Of a stretch of 64,000 bases of DNA, positions 7,365 through 16,345 are shown piece after piece. Origin of the DNA: an uncultured bacterium (GTDB taxonomy: Bacteria > Cyanobacteriota > Vampirovibrionia > Gastranaerophilales > Gastranaerophilaceae); assembly GCA_949285255.1 (NCBI GenBank), contig CASDXV010000003.1, positions 1 through 64,000 of the forward strand, written 5' to 3'. The position numbers were made by a program, and so were the translations under genes. Below the pieces are notes generated by a model, which saw nothing but the letters and a program-made list of their open reading frames with translations, did no database searches and had not been told where the DNA came from. The stretch's first letter is position 1, and each line of letters starts with the position of its first letter.

Positions 7365-8450
7365 TTATATCGTGTCGTCTAAAAAATCACAAAGCACGCA
7401 ATTAGAGAGCATTATGCCTTTTTTTGTGAGTTTGTAGCCATGTAAAGTTTTTTGAATACACCCTGATTTTTTATATTTTTCAAGCTGCTGCTTGTATTTT
7501 TTATCAAAATCTATATTAAAAAGCCTGTTTATTTTATCTGTTCTGATGCCTTTTGTTTTTCTGAAACCTAAGAAAATATGCTCCTCAAGCAGATTTGAGC
7601 TTTCATAGTGCTTTTTTTCGGTTGAGTTTTTTAAATATTTTTCAAAATCCGTTTCGTTTTGGTAGCGTTTATTTCTGACAAACCCTGACGCTCCAAGTCC
7701 AAAACCCCAGTAGGGCTTGATGTTCCAGTATATCATGTTGTGTTTTGAAATATATTTTTGCCTGTATGCAAAATTTGAAAACTCATAGCGGCAATAGTTT
7801 TTAAACTCATTAAGCGCCATTTCATACATGTCAGCTTGTATGTCATCATCGGGGAGATTTTTTGGCGGATTTAGATAAAAGTCGCACCCCTGCTCGATTT
7901 TAAGCCCGTATAGTGAGATGTGAGGCGGGTTTATATCTTTTGCAATTTTTAGTGTTTTTTTCCAGTTTTCAAGGTTTTGCTCGGGCAGACCGTAGATTAA
8001 ATCTATACTGTAGTTGTCAAAGCCTGCAAGGGCTATATTTTCTATGGTTTTGAGCGCTTCTTTTGAACTGTGGGCACGGTTGATGATTTTTAGTAAATTA
8101 TCGTCAAACGACTGCACGCCGAGGCTTATGCGGTTTATGCCCAAAGAGCGAAGCTGTTTTAGTTTTTTTAAATCAACTGTTTTTGGATTAACTTCAAGTG
8201 TGATTTCTGTTTTTTTATCAAAATTAAAACAGGTCAAAATCCTCTCTATGTCTTTTATTTCAAGTAATGAGGGTGTTCCGCCTCCAAAGTATATCGTGTT
8301 TAGTTTTTCACCTTTATAAAAAAAATCAATCTCCTTAACTAGCTCTTTTGTGTAAACACTTGCATTGCAAGGGTTTAAGCCTGATAAGAAAGAGCAGTAG
8401 GCGCATTTTTTTAAACAAAAAGGGATGTGAATATAGACACTTTTGGGCAT
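7365..8450 (-). CDS. hemW: HemW-like radical SAM protein (coproporphyrinogen III oxidase-like)
   Basis: 361 residues. Radical SAM cluster motif C12-x3-C16-x2-C19 follows the Y-I-H-I-P-F signature; G-G-G-T-P-S and S-L-G-V-Q-S-F-D are present, and a HemN C-terminal-like domain follows. Family members of this length without the HemN-type N-terminal extension are HemW, thought to act as a heme chaperone rather than a true oxidase. TATAAT (8457-8462) is six bases before the ATG, so a leaderless mRNA is predicted. Confidence 0.9.
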   Translation of the reverse strand: MPKSVYIHIPFCLKKCAYCSFLSGLNPCNASVYTKELVKEIDFFYKGEKLNTIYFGGGTPSLLEIKDIERILTCFNFDKKTEITLEVNPKTVDLKKLKQLRSLGINRISLGVQSFDDNLLKIINRAHSSKEALKTIENIALAGFDNYSIDLIYGLPEQNLENWKKTLKIAKDINPPHISLYGLKIEQGCDFYLNPPKNLPDDDIQADMYEMALNEFKNYCRYEFSNFAYRQKYISKHNMIYWNIKPYWGFGLGASGFVRNKRYQNETDFEKYLKNSTEKKHYESSNLLEEHIFLGFRKTKGIRTDKINRLFNIDFDKKYKQQLEKYKKSGCIQKTLHGYKLTKKGIMLSNCVLCDFLDDTI

Positions 8451-8494
8451 ATTAATATTATAATATAGATATAAATATTAACGGCAGGTTTATT

Positions 8495-9556
8495 ATGGCA
8501 TTTTGGTGTAAAAAACAAAAAACTCAAATGGAGATTGAAATACTTGAGCAGTCAATGGTTGTGGGTGCTTTGATAGAAAAATATGTCAAAAACTACGCCG
8601 TTGTGCTTGATATGCCGCTTGATGTCAAAAATATAAAAATAATTGCAAGCGGTTCATCTTACAACTGTGCTTTTATCGGCAAGAAATTTTTTGAAATTAT
8701 ATCGGGAATTGACGCCAGTGTTGAGTTTTCGGGAGAATTTTTGTGTGATGCAACAAGAAAAATCGACCCTGACACATTGTATTTTTTCATAAGCCAATCA
8801 GGCGAAACCTATGATACGACATCTGCTGCAAAGATTGTAAAAGAGGCGGGCGGCAGGGCTTTTGCCATTGTAAACAATGAAAACTCTACCCTGTGGGATT
8901 TGTGCGACTATAAAATAAATATTGACGCAGGGGTCGAAAATTCAATCGCAGCAACAAAATCTTTTAGCGCGTCTTTGTGTGCTCTTTATTTATGTGCGCT
9001 AAAAATCGCACAAAATAAGCTTAAAAACGTCGCACAGTATATGAAAAATATTAAAGATGTAGAAAAAAACATCTCAAGCGTGCTTGATTTGACACTTGAT
9101 ATAGATAAAGCGGCAAATTTTCTTTCAAAATATGATGCGTTTCCTGCTATAGGGCAGGGTATAAACTATGCTCTTGCAAGGGAGTGCGCGCTTAAGATAA
9201 AAGAGACATCTTACATAGACGTAAATGCTTATTCTATGGGCGAGTTTGTCCATGGGCATGTGGCAATTTTAAATAAAATTGATACTCTAATTGAAATTGT
9301 CACAAGCGGTTATTTGGATTTTGAGACAAAAACATTATCTAAAATTAAAAAAGATTATAACCCAAAAAGTGTTGTTATAACTGATTGTGAGGAAGATATA
9401 GACGCAAAAATTGCAATAGCTTTTCCATACAATGAAGATATTCTTGTGAAGATTTTAAGTGTTGTTTTTATTGTGCAAATGCTTGCGCTTAAAATTGCAC
9501 TTAAGTTAAAAAGAAATGTCGATAAGCCTCAGGGGCTAAATAAAGTGGTGAATTAA
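8495..9556 (+). CDS. SIS-domain sugar-phosphate isomerase (GlmS isomerase half)
   Basis: 353 residues with two SIS domains. A-S-G-S-S-Y-N near 52, S-Q-S-G-E-T near 108, R-E-C-A-L-K-I-K-E and the final D-K-P-Q-G-L-N-K-V-V match the isomerase region of GlmS. The N-terminal glutaminase domain and its catalytic Cys are absent; the protein starts straight into the isomerase. It may be a GlmS-like deaminase/isomerase (AgaS/FrlB type) or use free ammonia. AGG precedes the ATG by seven bases. A terminator follows. Confidence 0.82.
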   Translation: MAFWCKKQKTQMEIEILEQSMVVGALIEKYVKNYAVVLDMPLDVKNIKIIASGSSYNCAFIGKKFFEIISGIDASVEFSGEFLCDATRKIDPDTLYFFISQSGETYDTTSAAKIVKEAGGRAFAIVNNENSTLWDLCDYKINIDAGVENSIAATKSFSASLCALYLCALKIAQNKLKNVAQYMKNIKDVEKNISSVLDLTLDIDKAANFLSKYDAFPAIGQGINYALARECALKIKETSYIDVNAYSMGEFVHGHVAILNKIDTLIEIVTSGYLDFETKTLSKIKKDYNPKSVVITDCEEDIDAKIAIAFPYNEDILVKILSVVFIVQMLALKIALKLKRNVDKPQGLNKVVN

Positions 9557-9574
9557 AGACATCCTAACCATAAA

Positions 9575-9599
9575 AAAAGCCCCATTTACAGGGGCTTTT
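9575..9599. terminator. Bidirectional intrinsic terminator
   Basis: AAAAGCCCC (9575-9583) pairs with GGGGCTTTT (9591-9599) around a 7-base loop. It sits between the convergent genes ending at 9556 and 9607, with A- and T-runs serving both directions. Confidence 0.88.
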
Positions 9600-9606
9600 A
9601 AATTAT

Positions 9607-9957
9607 TTAAAAAGGTTTTGTTTGAGAGAGTTTGTTTCTTAATTCTCTAAACCTTGCGATATCTTCCTGAGCTTTTGAAGTTTCTTTAAACAACACCTGA
9701 GTTGCAGGGTGAATAATGACAATAGCGTCCATATGAACTTCAAGAAAGTCATATCTTCTAGGAGCGCTGGAGGAGTTTTTGCCCATAATTTCGGCATTTG
9801 TAACGGCGAGGAAACGTCTGTCTTTGTCATTTAAAAGTTCGGTTAATTCACGGTTAGCTTTTGTAAGTTTAGACACGTGAACCGTTCCTTTAATGTCGTG
9901 GTCTTTTGTTAAGATGCAGACCTCTATGGGCATTGTTTGTGTGCTGTCGTTTGCCAT
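9607..9957 (-). CDS. Small conserved protein (DUF6812-like)
   Basis: 116 residues. The pattern V-C-I-L-T-K-D-H-D-I-K-G-T-V-H-V, then L-L-N-D-K-D-R-R-F-L-A-V-T-N-A-E-I, resembles short beta-rich proteins in the DUF6812 group that have a G-x-[LV]-H-[VL] turn and an R-x-[FL]-I/L-x-[LV]-T element. Function unknown. A strong AAAGGAG precedes the ATG. The C terminus is a basic helical tail. Confidence 0.7.
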   Translation of the reverse strand: MANDSTQTMPIEVCILTKDHDIKGTVHVSKLTKANRELTELLNDKDRRFLAVTNAEIMGKNSSSAPRRYDFLEVHMDAIVIIHPATQVLFKETSKAQEDIARFRELRNKLSQTKPF

Positions 9958-10036
9958 TTTTTGCTTAACTCCTTTTAATATTATTATATATAATATATTA
10001 TTTTTTGCACTATGTAAAATTTTTGTGTAAAATTAA

Positions 10037-11875
10037 ATGGTAATGAAAAAACTTTTTTTAACAGTTTTATTTACGGTGTTTATGAGTAATATTCCTGCGC
10101 TTGCAGCTAAGGACGCGCTTTTGCAGGTGTCTGATACCGTGCCTTTAAAAGTTGAAGAACAAAGTGAATCGGGCGTTGAGTATGCTAAGTTGTCTAAAAA
10201 AGACAGAATTATTGCAAAATCTTCAAGAAAAATCGACGCTATTTACCCCAGCACAAAAACAAACAAACTTGGAATATCTTTCCCAGGAAATCGCGGCCCA
10301 AATCAGCTTGTAATTTATAAAAGAGAATACGGCAGAAGAACTCTCACAAACGAGTTTGGTAAAGAAGCGGTTGTTGTGGGCGATACGGTTGTGCGCTTAA
10401 CGGGCGCTGACTCTATAATCCCTCATGACGGTTTTGTAATAAGCGGTCATGGCAGTGCAAAAAAATGGATTAGTGACAATTTAAAAGTAGGTACAAAAGT
10501 TAAAATTGATGAAAAAAATAGCGTCCTGCACTCTTTTACGACAATAAGCTCATATCGCTACTGCGCAAAAGTTAAAATCGAAGAAGTTGAGCAGATTTTA
10601 GAAAAAACAAAAAAACAGTATAAAAACAGAGATGATAAAAAGGTTAAAGAATACCTTAAAAAAGCAAAAAAAGAGCTGAAACGCTCTTATGCTTCAAATT
10701 CAAACGCGTCTTTGCAATGTGCAAAAGACGCCATAGTTTCAGCGCAAACCGCACTTAGTTACACACTTCCCTACCTTGAAAACGAACTGAAGGGTGTGTG
10801 GGTGCGACCTAAAGAAAAAAGTGAGGCTGAAATTGAGCGCACGCTTAATGAAATGGCGCAGCTTGGAATAAATACAATATTTCTTGAAACATATTTCCAC
10901 GGTAAAACCATTTTCCCTTCAGACATTATGAAAAGTTACGGTTTTGAGGGGCAGAACCCTAACTTTAGGGGTTTTGACCCGCTTGCAAGCTATGTAAGAG
11001 GCGCACACAAGAGAAATATGGAACTTCACATTTGGTTTGAGTCATTTTATATAGGCAACAGACTCCCGCAGGAGGATGCATATAATATTCTTGCAGTAAG
11101 GCCTACTTGGGGCAACCGAAATAAGGATAATTTCCGCTCAAATGAGCCTGTAGCACATATAAGCGAGCACAGGGGATATTTTATTGACCCTGCAAACCCT
11201 GAGGTGACAGAGTTTTTGAGAAAATTAATCCTTGAGATTTGTGCTAAATACGATATTGACGGTGTAAATCTTGACTATGTAAGGTACCCGCTCTCGGCAA
11301 AAGCCTTCTCTTCAAACTACGCCGCTTCAAACTGGGGCTATACGCTGTATGCAAGAGAAGAGTTTAAAAGTATCTACGGTATTGACCCTGTTGATATTAA
11401 CCCTGACACTGCTATGTGGAGCAAGTGGGACACATACAGACAAGATAGAATTACAAAATATGTAGGCAGCATTAAAGAAGCTCTAAAAGACCGCGGTGTG
11501 GTGCTCTCGGCCGTTGTTTTTCCTGATTATAAAACAAGTCTTGAAACAAAACAGCAAAACTGGCAGAGATGGAGCTCTTACAACTACGTAGATGCGCTTA
11601 CTCCGCTTATTTTAACTGCTGATTACAATCTTGCGGACAGTATGCTCTTAGAGTTGAAAAGAAAAACCTCAGCAAAAACAAAAATTTATCCGGGGCTTTT
11701 TGTAGGATTTATGGAGGGTGAAAGCGAAGATTTGCTTAAGCAAATTCATATAATAAGAAATCAAAACCTTGAGGGCGTGGTGCTCTTTGACTGGGCCCAT
11801 ATGGACAAAAAATACTCAGACGTCCTTAGAGCGTGTGTTTTTGCAACAAATTGCACAGATGAAGATAAAAAATAA
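10037..11875 (+). CDS. GHL10 family putative exported glycoside hydrolase
   Basis: 612 residues. A signal peptide occupies about 1-24 (basic, hydrophobic, A-L-A-A). A beta-rich N-terminal region and a lysine-rich helical linker (near 185-235) lead into a TIM barrel of the glycosyl-hydrolase-like 10 family (formerly DUF187): L-K-G-V-W-V-R-P near 252, L-H-I-W-F-E, and the signature V-N-L-D-Y-V-R-Y-P near 412. Members are thought to act on cell-wall or surface polysaccharides; the substrate is unknown. ATGs lie at 10037 and 10043; the second starts M-K-K and would make a normal signal peptide. Confidence 0.85.
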   Translation: MVMKKLFLTVLFTVFMSNIPALAAKDALLQVSDTVPLKVEEQSESGVEYAKLSKKDRIIAKSSRKIDAIYPSTKTNKLGISFPGNRGPNQLVIYKREYGRRTLTNEFGKEAVVVGDTVVRLTGADSIIPHDGFVISGHGSAKKWISDNLKVGTKVKIDEKNSVLHSFTTISSYRYCAKVKIEEVEQILEKTKKQYKNRDDKKVKEYLKKAKKELKRSYASNSNASLQCAKDAIVSAQTALSYTLPYLENELKGVWVRPKEKSEAEIERTLNEMAQLGINTIFLETYFHGKTIFPSDIMKSYGFEGQNPNFRGFDPLASYVRGAHKRNMELHIWFESFYIGNRLPQEDAYNILAVRPTWGNRNKDNFRSNEPVAHISEHRGYFIDPANPEVTEFLRKLILEICAKYDIDGVNLDYVRYPLSAKAFSSNYAASNWGYTLYAREEFKSIYGIDPVDINPDTAMWSKWDTYRQDRITKYVGSIKEALKDRGVVLSAVVFPDYKTSLETKQQNWQRWSSYNYVDALTPLILTADYNLADSMLLELKRKTSAKTKIYPGLFVGFMEGESEDLLKQIHIIRNQNLEGVVLFDWAHMDKKYSDVLRACVFATNCTDEDKK

Positions 11876-12214
11876 TTAATTTTTAGAATCTTCTTTCATC
11901 GCTTTGTTTCTTGAATGTTTGTTGATACAAAAATCAACTACACCGCCAAATAAAAATCCGCAAAGTGCCATAATGGCTGCTGCACTTGCACCATAGAGAA
12001 CTTTTCTTGTTTTTGTAAAAGTATGCAGTTTATTCTTAGTTGCCTCTTTTGCTGCTTCAGTCAGTTCTTTTACATACTCGTCATTTGTTAAAGATTTGTA
12101 AGACTGGTAAATTCCATATGCGCCAAAGCCGCCCGTTCCGATTATTCTACCTAGACGGGTCATTTGGTATGTTTTGCCGTTGGGCGCAGTTGCTTCTACA
12201 CTAGTAACTCTCAT
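11876..12214 (-). CDS. Small membrane protein of unknown function
   Basis: 112 residues. It begins V-E-A-T-A-P-N-G-K-T-Y-Q-M-T, has a glycine-rich stretch (I-I-G-T-G-G-F-G-A-Y-G), then one clear membrane segment near 75-95 (A-S-A-A-A-I-M-A-L-C-G-F-L-F-G-G). AAGGAAGG precedes the ATG. It directly abuts the stop of the convergent GHL10 gene. Confidence 0.65.
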   Translation of the reverse strand: MRVTSVEATAPNGKTYQMTRLGRIIGTGGFGAYGIYQSYKSLTNDEYVKELTEAAKEATKNKLHTFTKTRKVLYGASAAAIMALCGFLFGGVVDFCINKHSRNKAMKEDSKN

Positions 12215-12349
12215 AGCCTTCCTTTTATTCTCTATTTATATTATAAATTGTTTTTTTATGAATTTTTGGCATGTATATTATTTTTATATAAATATTGTAA
12301 TAATATTTAATAATGGTATTTATACACTTATTTGTGATATTATTTTATA

Positions 12350-12604
12350 GCCACGCTTCACGGGGTGTTGCAAGCCCTCGACCGAAAGCTTATGTCGGGT
12401 GCAAAGCCTGCTATGAGGCGCTTTGGATGTAAATTGAAAGCGAAAATACTGTTGATTGTGCAATTTTTTGCGGCGATTATGCGGCGAACCGTGTCAGGAT
12501 GGAAACATAGCAGCACTAAGTCGAGGTTAACGGGTGTGAAACTTTGCAAGGGAGGTGTTTTTTATGGATGTTTATATTTTGAGTGACGATAGGCAGGGCG
12601 TGGC
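12350..12604 (+). ncRNA. ffs: Signal recognition particle RNA, long form
   Basis: The apical helix-8 motif is plain: GTGTCAGG, ATGGAAACAT (a GNRA loop) and AGCAGCAC near 12496-12521, the Ffh-binding internal loops. The 5' end GCCACGC (12350-12356) pairs perfectly with GCGTGGC (12598-12604), followed by a T-run. Two short hairpins after the 5' end (CCGA/TCGG and GCCT/AGGC) with partly complementary loops (AGC, GCT) fit an Alu-like domain, so this looks like the ~255-nt large bacterial type. TATTAT (12338-12343) ends six bases before 12350, fixing the transcript start. ORFs inside this span are spurious. Confidence 0.88.
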
Positions 12605-12640
12605 ATTATATTTTTTTATATAGTGTGTTAAAATAAAGAT

Positions 12641-14089
12641 ATGTTCAAACCTACACGTCAGGAATTTTGCATAAAAGTTTGCCCGAGTGATGAGATTACT
12701 CTTCTTGAAAATACGCTTAATTCCATGTCAAAAGAGGGCTGGGATTTGTATTCTATCTATGAATCGGACAACGGTACAAAGATAGTCTACAACTGTATTT
12801 TCACCCGTGAGGTCGAAAACTTTTACGACGAGAGCGAGTTTGAAGATATTTTGGGCTTTAAATCTCAAATGGAAAAAATGCTCTATTCAAAAGAGCAGCC
12901 CTATGAGCTTTGTTTAAACATTCAAAAGAAAATAAGAGAAAAAAGAGATAAAATCGAAGAGATAAAAAAATTCCTCGAAACTGCAAAAGATGAAGAACGG
13001 GAGTTTTTAAACGAAGAAATTTCAAAAGAAATAGATAAACTAAACAGTTTAAAAAAAGAGCTAAAAAGTCTGCTTTCTCCATCTAAAATGGTTCAAAACT
13101 TAGGCGAAGAAAGACTCTCCATTAACTTAAGCGAAGAGCTTTATTGCTTAAATAACTCTGATTCTGAGCAAAATCTTCTTGCTCAAACAATAAAAGTGCG
13201 CCAAGAGTTGACTCAAGAGCTTGGTTACATTATTCCTAAGGTTCAATTTGTTGAAAACCCCGAGCTTGATGAAAACACTTTTACGATTTCAATCCATGCA
13301 GTTCCTGTAGTGAGTGCTTGTGCGTATCCAAATCATTTAATGTTTTTTGAGGATGAATTAAATATAGATAAATACCCGAAAAACACCATAAAAGCCCATG
13401 ATGAACTGACTGAGAGAAAAATTGTCTGGATAGAAGAGCAATACTGCAAGGACTTTTGGACAAGAGGAATTACACCTTGCGAGTATGTGGTAGAATATCT
13501 TAAATACTACGCTATAAGCCACGTTCAGGAGATTTTTAACTACAGCGATATTAACCGCTATATAGAACTTGTCTCTGAGCACAATTCTTTTCTTATAGAT
13601 TCAATACTGGGGGATTTTATCTCGGTATCCGAGCTAAAATACATCTTCTGCAGCCTTATAAGGGAAAGAGTAAGCGTAAAAGATGTGGTGTTTATTTTTG
13701 AGAAAATAAATGATTTTTCTGATGAATCTACAAAATCAGACCTGCTTGATAAATTAAGAATTGCTCTTTCTCGCCAGATTTGTAATTCATATGCTAATGA
13801 AGAAAAGCAGATTTTTGGCTATGAAGTTTCTAAAGAGCTTATTGACTTACTTGAGGATAACTCTGAAGAAGAATCAGGCGGAGTTGTAAAAATTGACGGC
13901 AGCAGGTTTTCTAAATTTAAAAAGAAACTGGCTGATATTTTATCCGAGCCAAAGACTGTTCTTATTGCGCCGCAGCACTTGCGCCAGCTTTTATTTGTAC
14001 TTATTTCTCAAATATACACAGATGTTCCCGTTCTTTGTTTAGAGGAGATTACTCCTGAGTTTGAACTAAAGATACTTGGTATTATCTAG
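12641..14089 (+). CDS. Soluble FlhA/SctV cytoplasmic-domain protein (FHIPEP C-terminal type)
   Basis: 482 residues with no membrane segment. About 1-65 resemble DUF4177 (L-N-S-M-S-K-E-G-W-D-L-Y-S); about 85-145 are a charged coiled coil. From about 180 the protein follows the FlhA export-gate cytoplasmic domain: R-Q-E-L-T-Q-E-L-G-Y-I-I-P, a W-I before G-I-T, V-V-E-Y-L, R-E-R-V-S-V-K-D-V-V-F-I-F-E, L-R-I-A-L-S-R-Q-I and the final L-I-A-P-Q-H-L-R-Q-L-L. FlhA normally has eight N-terminal membrane helices; here they are missing. It may act as a docking platform for substrates or chaperones of the export system at 19.5-23.5 kb. A TAAAAT lies six bases before the ATG. Confidence 0.8.
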   Translation: MFKPTRQEFCIKVCPSDEITLLENTLNSMSKEGWDLYSIYESDNGTKIVYNCIFTREVENFYDESEFEDILGFKSQMEKMLYSKEQPYELCLNIQKKIREKRDKIEEIKKFLETAKDEEREFLNEEISKEIDKLNSLKKELKSLLSPSKMVQNLGEERLSINLSEELYCLNNSDSEQNLLAQTIKVRQELTQELGYIIPKVQFVENPELDENTFTISIHAVPVVSACAYPNHLMFFEDELNIDKYPKNTIKAHDELTERKIVWIEEQYCKDFWTRGITPCEYVVEYLKYYAISHVQEIFNYSDINRYIELVSEHNSFLIDSILGDFISVSELKYIFCSLIRERVSVKDVVFIFEKINDFSDESTKSDLLDKLRIALSRQICNSYANEEKQIFGYEVSKELIDLLEDNSEEESGGVVKIDGSRFSKFKKKLADILSEPKTVLIAPQHLRQLLFVLISQIYTDVPVLCLEEITPEFELKILGII

Positions 14090-15473
14090 TTTTTTCTTTA
14101 ATTATTTTAGTTAATTTTAAAAGCGCTGTGTAGGTTGGCAGAACAACAAGTTTTTCATCCTGCTCAAGTGATTTTAGTGCATAGTCAAAAGTTTTTTTGA
14201 TATTGTTATCTATAACCATTAAACCTAAGTTTACATCCGCATACTTTAACCTTAGCGCCATATCATCGGCGCGAGTGCCTGTGATAAAAATTTTGTTGCT
14301 AAAGTTCTTAAATACTTCAAAATCCGCGTCCCAAAGCCAGGAAACATCTCTGCCATCGGCGTATTTGTCATTTATGGCAATTAAGATTTTTGTATTTTGA
14401 GCGTTTTTTAAACCTCTTAGGACTTCAGATGCTCCTGTGGGGTTTTTTATAAGGTATAAAGATACATCTTTGCCCTCAATTGTTGTGCTTTGCGCTCTGC
14501 CAAAGACAGGTTTGTAGTTATCCAGTGCGCGGGCGATTATTTTTCTGTCTATTCCTGTAAGATAAGCGCAGGATATAGCGCCAAGAGCGTTGTATGCGTT
14601 ATATAAGCCTGCAAGATTTAGCTTGTACATGATATTCTTGCCGTCAAATTTGACATTTAATATAGAATAATTTCTAAATACTTTGACATCCGCTGAAATA
14701 TCGGGTTTTGGTCTTTTTATTTTGCAATCGCAGCTCCATAAACCAAGCTGAGAGTAAAATCTTTTTGAGTATTTAAGCGGTTTTTTGCACACAGGGCAAT
14801 ATATTACTTCACTTGGACTGTTTGATTGTGTATCAAAGTCACAAAATTCAACATTTTCAAAGCCAAAGTAGCAGACTTTTCTTTTTTTTCTGCCTGCTAT
14901 CATGTCGTTTTTGATGTTTTTTTCTATATCATAAAGACTCGGGTCATCGGCGTTTATTATTAATTTTAAGTCAGGGTTAATTCTTATTCCTTCTTGGATT
15001 TTTTTCTTTGTAATGTCTAATTCGCCATATCTGTCCAGCTGGTCTCTAAATAAGTTTGTAACAAGTAAATAATCAAAAGATATGTGTTCAAAAATTTCTT
15101 TTAAATAGGCTTCATCTGATTCAATAACAAAATTATCAACGGGGGTGTCTTCTCCGTATTCTTTAAAATTGTTGTATAAACCGAGAGCAATAGCAGTTGC
15201 TATGCCGTTTGGCATGTTTGCACCAAGCTCGTTATGGATAACGCCTTTTTGCGCCTCTTTTAAAATTTGTGCCAAAATCCCTGCCGTTGTAGTTTTTCCG
15301 TTAGTGCCGGTTATGGCAAATTTATATGAAGTAACATAGTTTTGAGATTCTATTAAAAAATCAGGATAAAATTTTCTTAAGTATTTACCCGGAAGTGACG
15401 TGCCTTCAGAGTTTATTTTCCTTAAAAATCTATATATTTTATTTGTGTAACTTACAGCTTGTTTAAAATTCAT
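14082..15473 (-). CDS. murT: MurT-like Mur ligase (lipid II isoglutaminyl synthase subunit type)
   Basis: 463 residues. ATP loop G-T-N-G-K-T-T at 56-62, a Mur ligase middle domain with N-E-L-G-A-N-M and E-S-D-E-A-Y, a zinc ribbon C-P-V-C with C-D-C near 220-250, and a DUF1727-type C-terminal domain. This set marks MurT, which with the amidotransferase GatD amidates D-glutamate in lipid II. No gatD is adjacent, so pairing is not shown. A TATAAT is about 45 bases upstream of the ATG. It overlaps the convergent gene's stop by eight bases. Confidence 0.85.
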   Translation of the reverse strand: MNFKQAVSYTNKIYRFLRKINSEGTSLPGKYLRKFYPDFLIESQNYVTSYKFAITGTNGKTTTAGILAQILKEAQKGVIHNELGANMPNGIATAIALGLYNNFKEYGEDTPVDNFVIESDEAYLKEIFEHISFDYLLVTNLFRDQLDRYGELDITKKKIQEGIRINPDLKLIINADDPSLYDIEKNIKNDMIAGRKKRKVCYFGFENVEFCDFDTQSNSPSEVIYCPVCKKPLKYSKRFYSQLGLWSCDCKIKRPKPDISADVKVFRNYSILNVKFDGKNIMYKLNLAGLYNAYNALGAISCAYLTGIDRKIIARALDNYKPVFGRAQSTTIEGKDVSLYLIKNPTGASEVLRGLKNAQNTKILIAINDKYADGRDVSWLWDADFEVFKNFSNKIFITGTRADDMALRLKYADVNLGLMVIDNNIKKTFDYALKSLEQDEKLVVLPTYTALLKLTKIIKEKTR

Positions 15474-15530
15474 TTAAAATCGCCTGCCCTGCGTATGGAA
15501 TAATCCTTTTAGATAAATTATAATACACAA

Positions 15531-15911
15531 ATGGAGCAATACATATATATTTTTACAATAATACTTGAAACAATTGTCGCAGTTCAATTATGTCTTAATA
15601 TTGTGCGTTTGGATAAAAAAGCCACTGCTCTTTTAGGTGATATAAAAATGCTTGAGGGTAAGATTGCTCCTGCGATAGCAGAATTTCGCTCAGGTATAAG
15701 AAAATTTAACAAAATTGCAAGCTATATAATAAAAGCAAAGAAATTTGCGGCGTTAAGCCATATTTTATCAATAGTTGATATTATAAGCATATTCTTTTTG
15801 TTTAAGTCTTTTAGGACGTATAAAGGTCTTAACAAGCTTAAATTTTTGCGCAAGCTTTTTTCTTACTCTGTTGTTCGCTCATTATTTTCATATTTAAAAA
15901 CTGCCATCTGA
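15531..15911 (+). CDS. Small membrane protein of unknown function
   Basis: 126 residues. An N-terminal membrane helix (about 4-22) is followed by a helical region, a second hydrophobic stretch near 80-98 (I-L-S-I-V-D-I-I-S-I-F-F-L-F) and a basic tail. It loosely resembles DUF948-type proteins. TATAAT (15519-15524) stands six bases before the ATG with no Shine-Dalgarno, predicting a leaderless mRNA. It is divergent from the murT-like gene. Confidence 0.65.
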   Translation: MEQYIYIFTIILETIVAVQLCLNIVRLDKKATALLGDIKMLEGKIAPAIAEFRSGIRKFNKIASYIIKAKKFAALSHILSIVDIISIFFLFKSFRTYKGLNKLKFLRKLFSYSVVRSLFSYLKTAI

Positions 15912-16036
15912 TTGTTCAATTTTTATTGGTCAAAAAGTCTAGTCCCAAAATTGCCAGTTGAGGTATTTTTTTTGGATGTTAAAAAGTTTAGACTTATAAA
16001 AAAGAGAAGAGAACATTAGATGTAAGGGAGTGTTCA

Positions 16037-16345
16037 ATGCTAATCGAAAAAAGATGTTCACAAAATGAAGAATGTGTATTTATGGAATTTAGAGATGTTA
16101 ATAAAGAATTTCTTCCATGGCTGGAGGATTTAGCACTGGAGTACCATTGCCGAGTGGAGAAAAAAGAATGGAGAAGCAAATATAACAACTACGTAGTATA
16201 TGACTACGAGCCTTTTTGTTCTGACGGGTTTGAAATAAGCCTTACAATTTCTTCAAAAAGTGTTTGTTTTCTAAATTTTGTCAGATATTTATATGAAATA
16301 AAAGTCCAAACAGTAAATTATTTAAACAACTGTATTGCTATTTAG
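16037..16345 (+). CDS. Hypothetical protein
   Basis: 102 residues, not recognised: an acidic N-terminal half, then a beta-like stretch with several Tyr and Cys. AAGGGAG stands six bases before the ATG, supporting translation. It overlaps the 3' end of the convergent rmlA by 24 bases. Confidence 0.5.
   Translation: MLIEKRCSQNEECVFMEFRDVNKEFLPWLEDLALEYHCRVEKKEWRSKYNNYVVYDYEPFCSDGFEISLTISSKSVCFLNFVRYLYEIKVQTVNYLNNCIAI

Noticed and set aside
12358-12586. Two overlapping ORFs of 63 and 73 codons within the 12.35-12.6 kb region
   Set aside because: They lie wholly inside the SRP RNA, on opposite strands, and their sequence is explained by the RNA's conserved helices.
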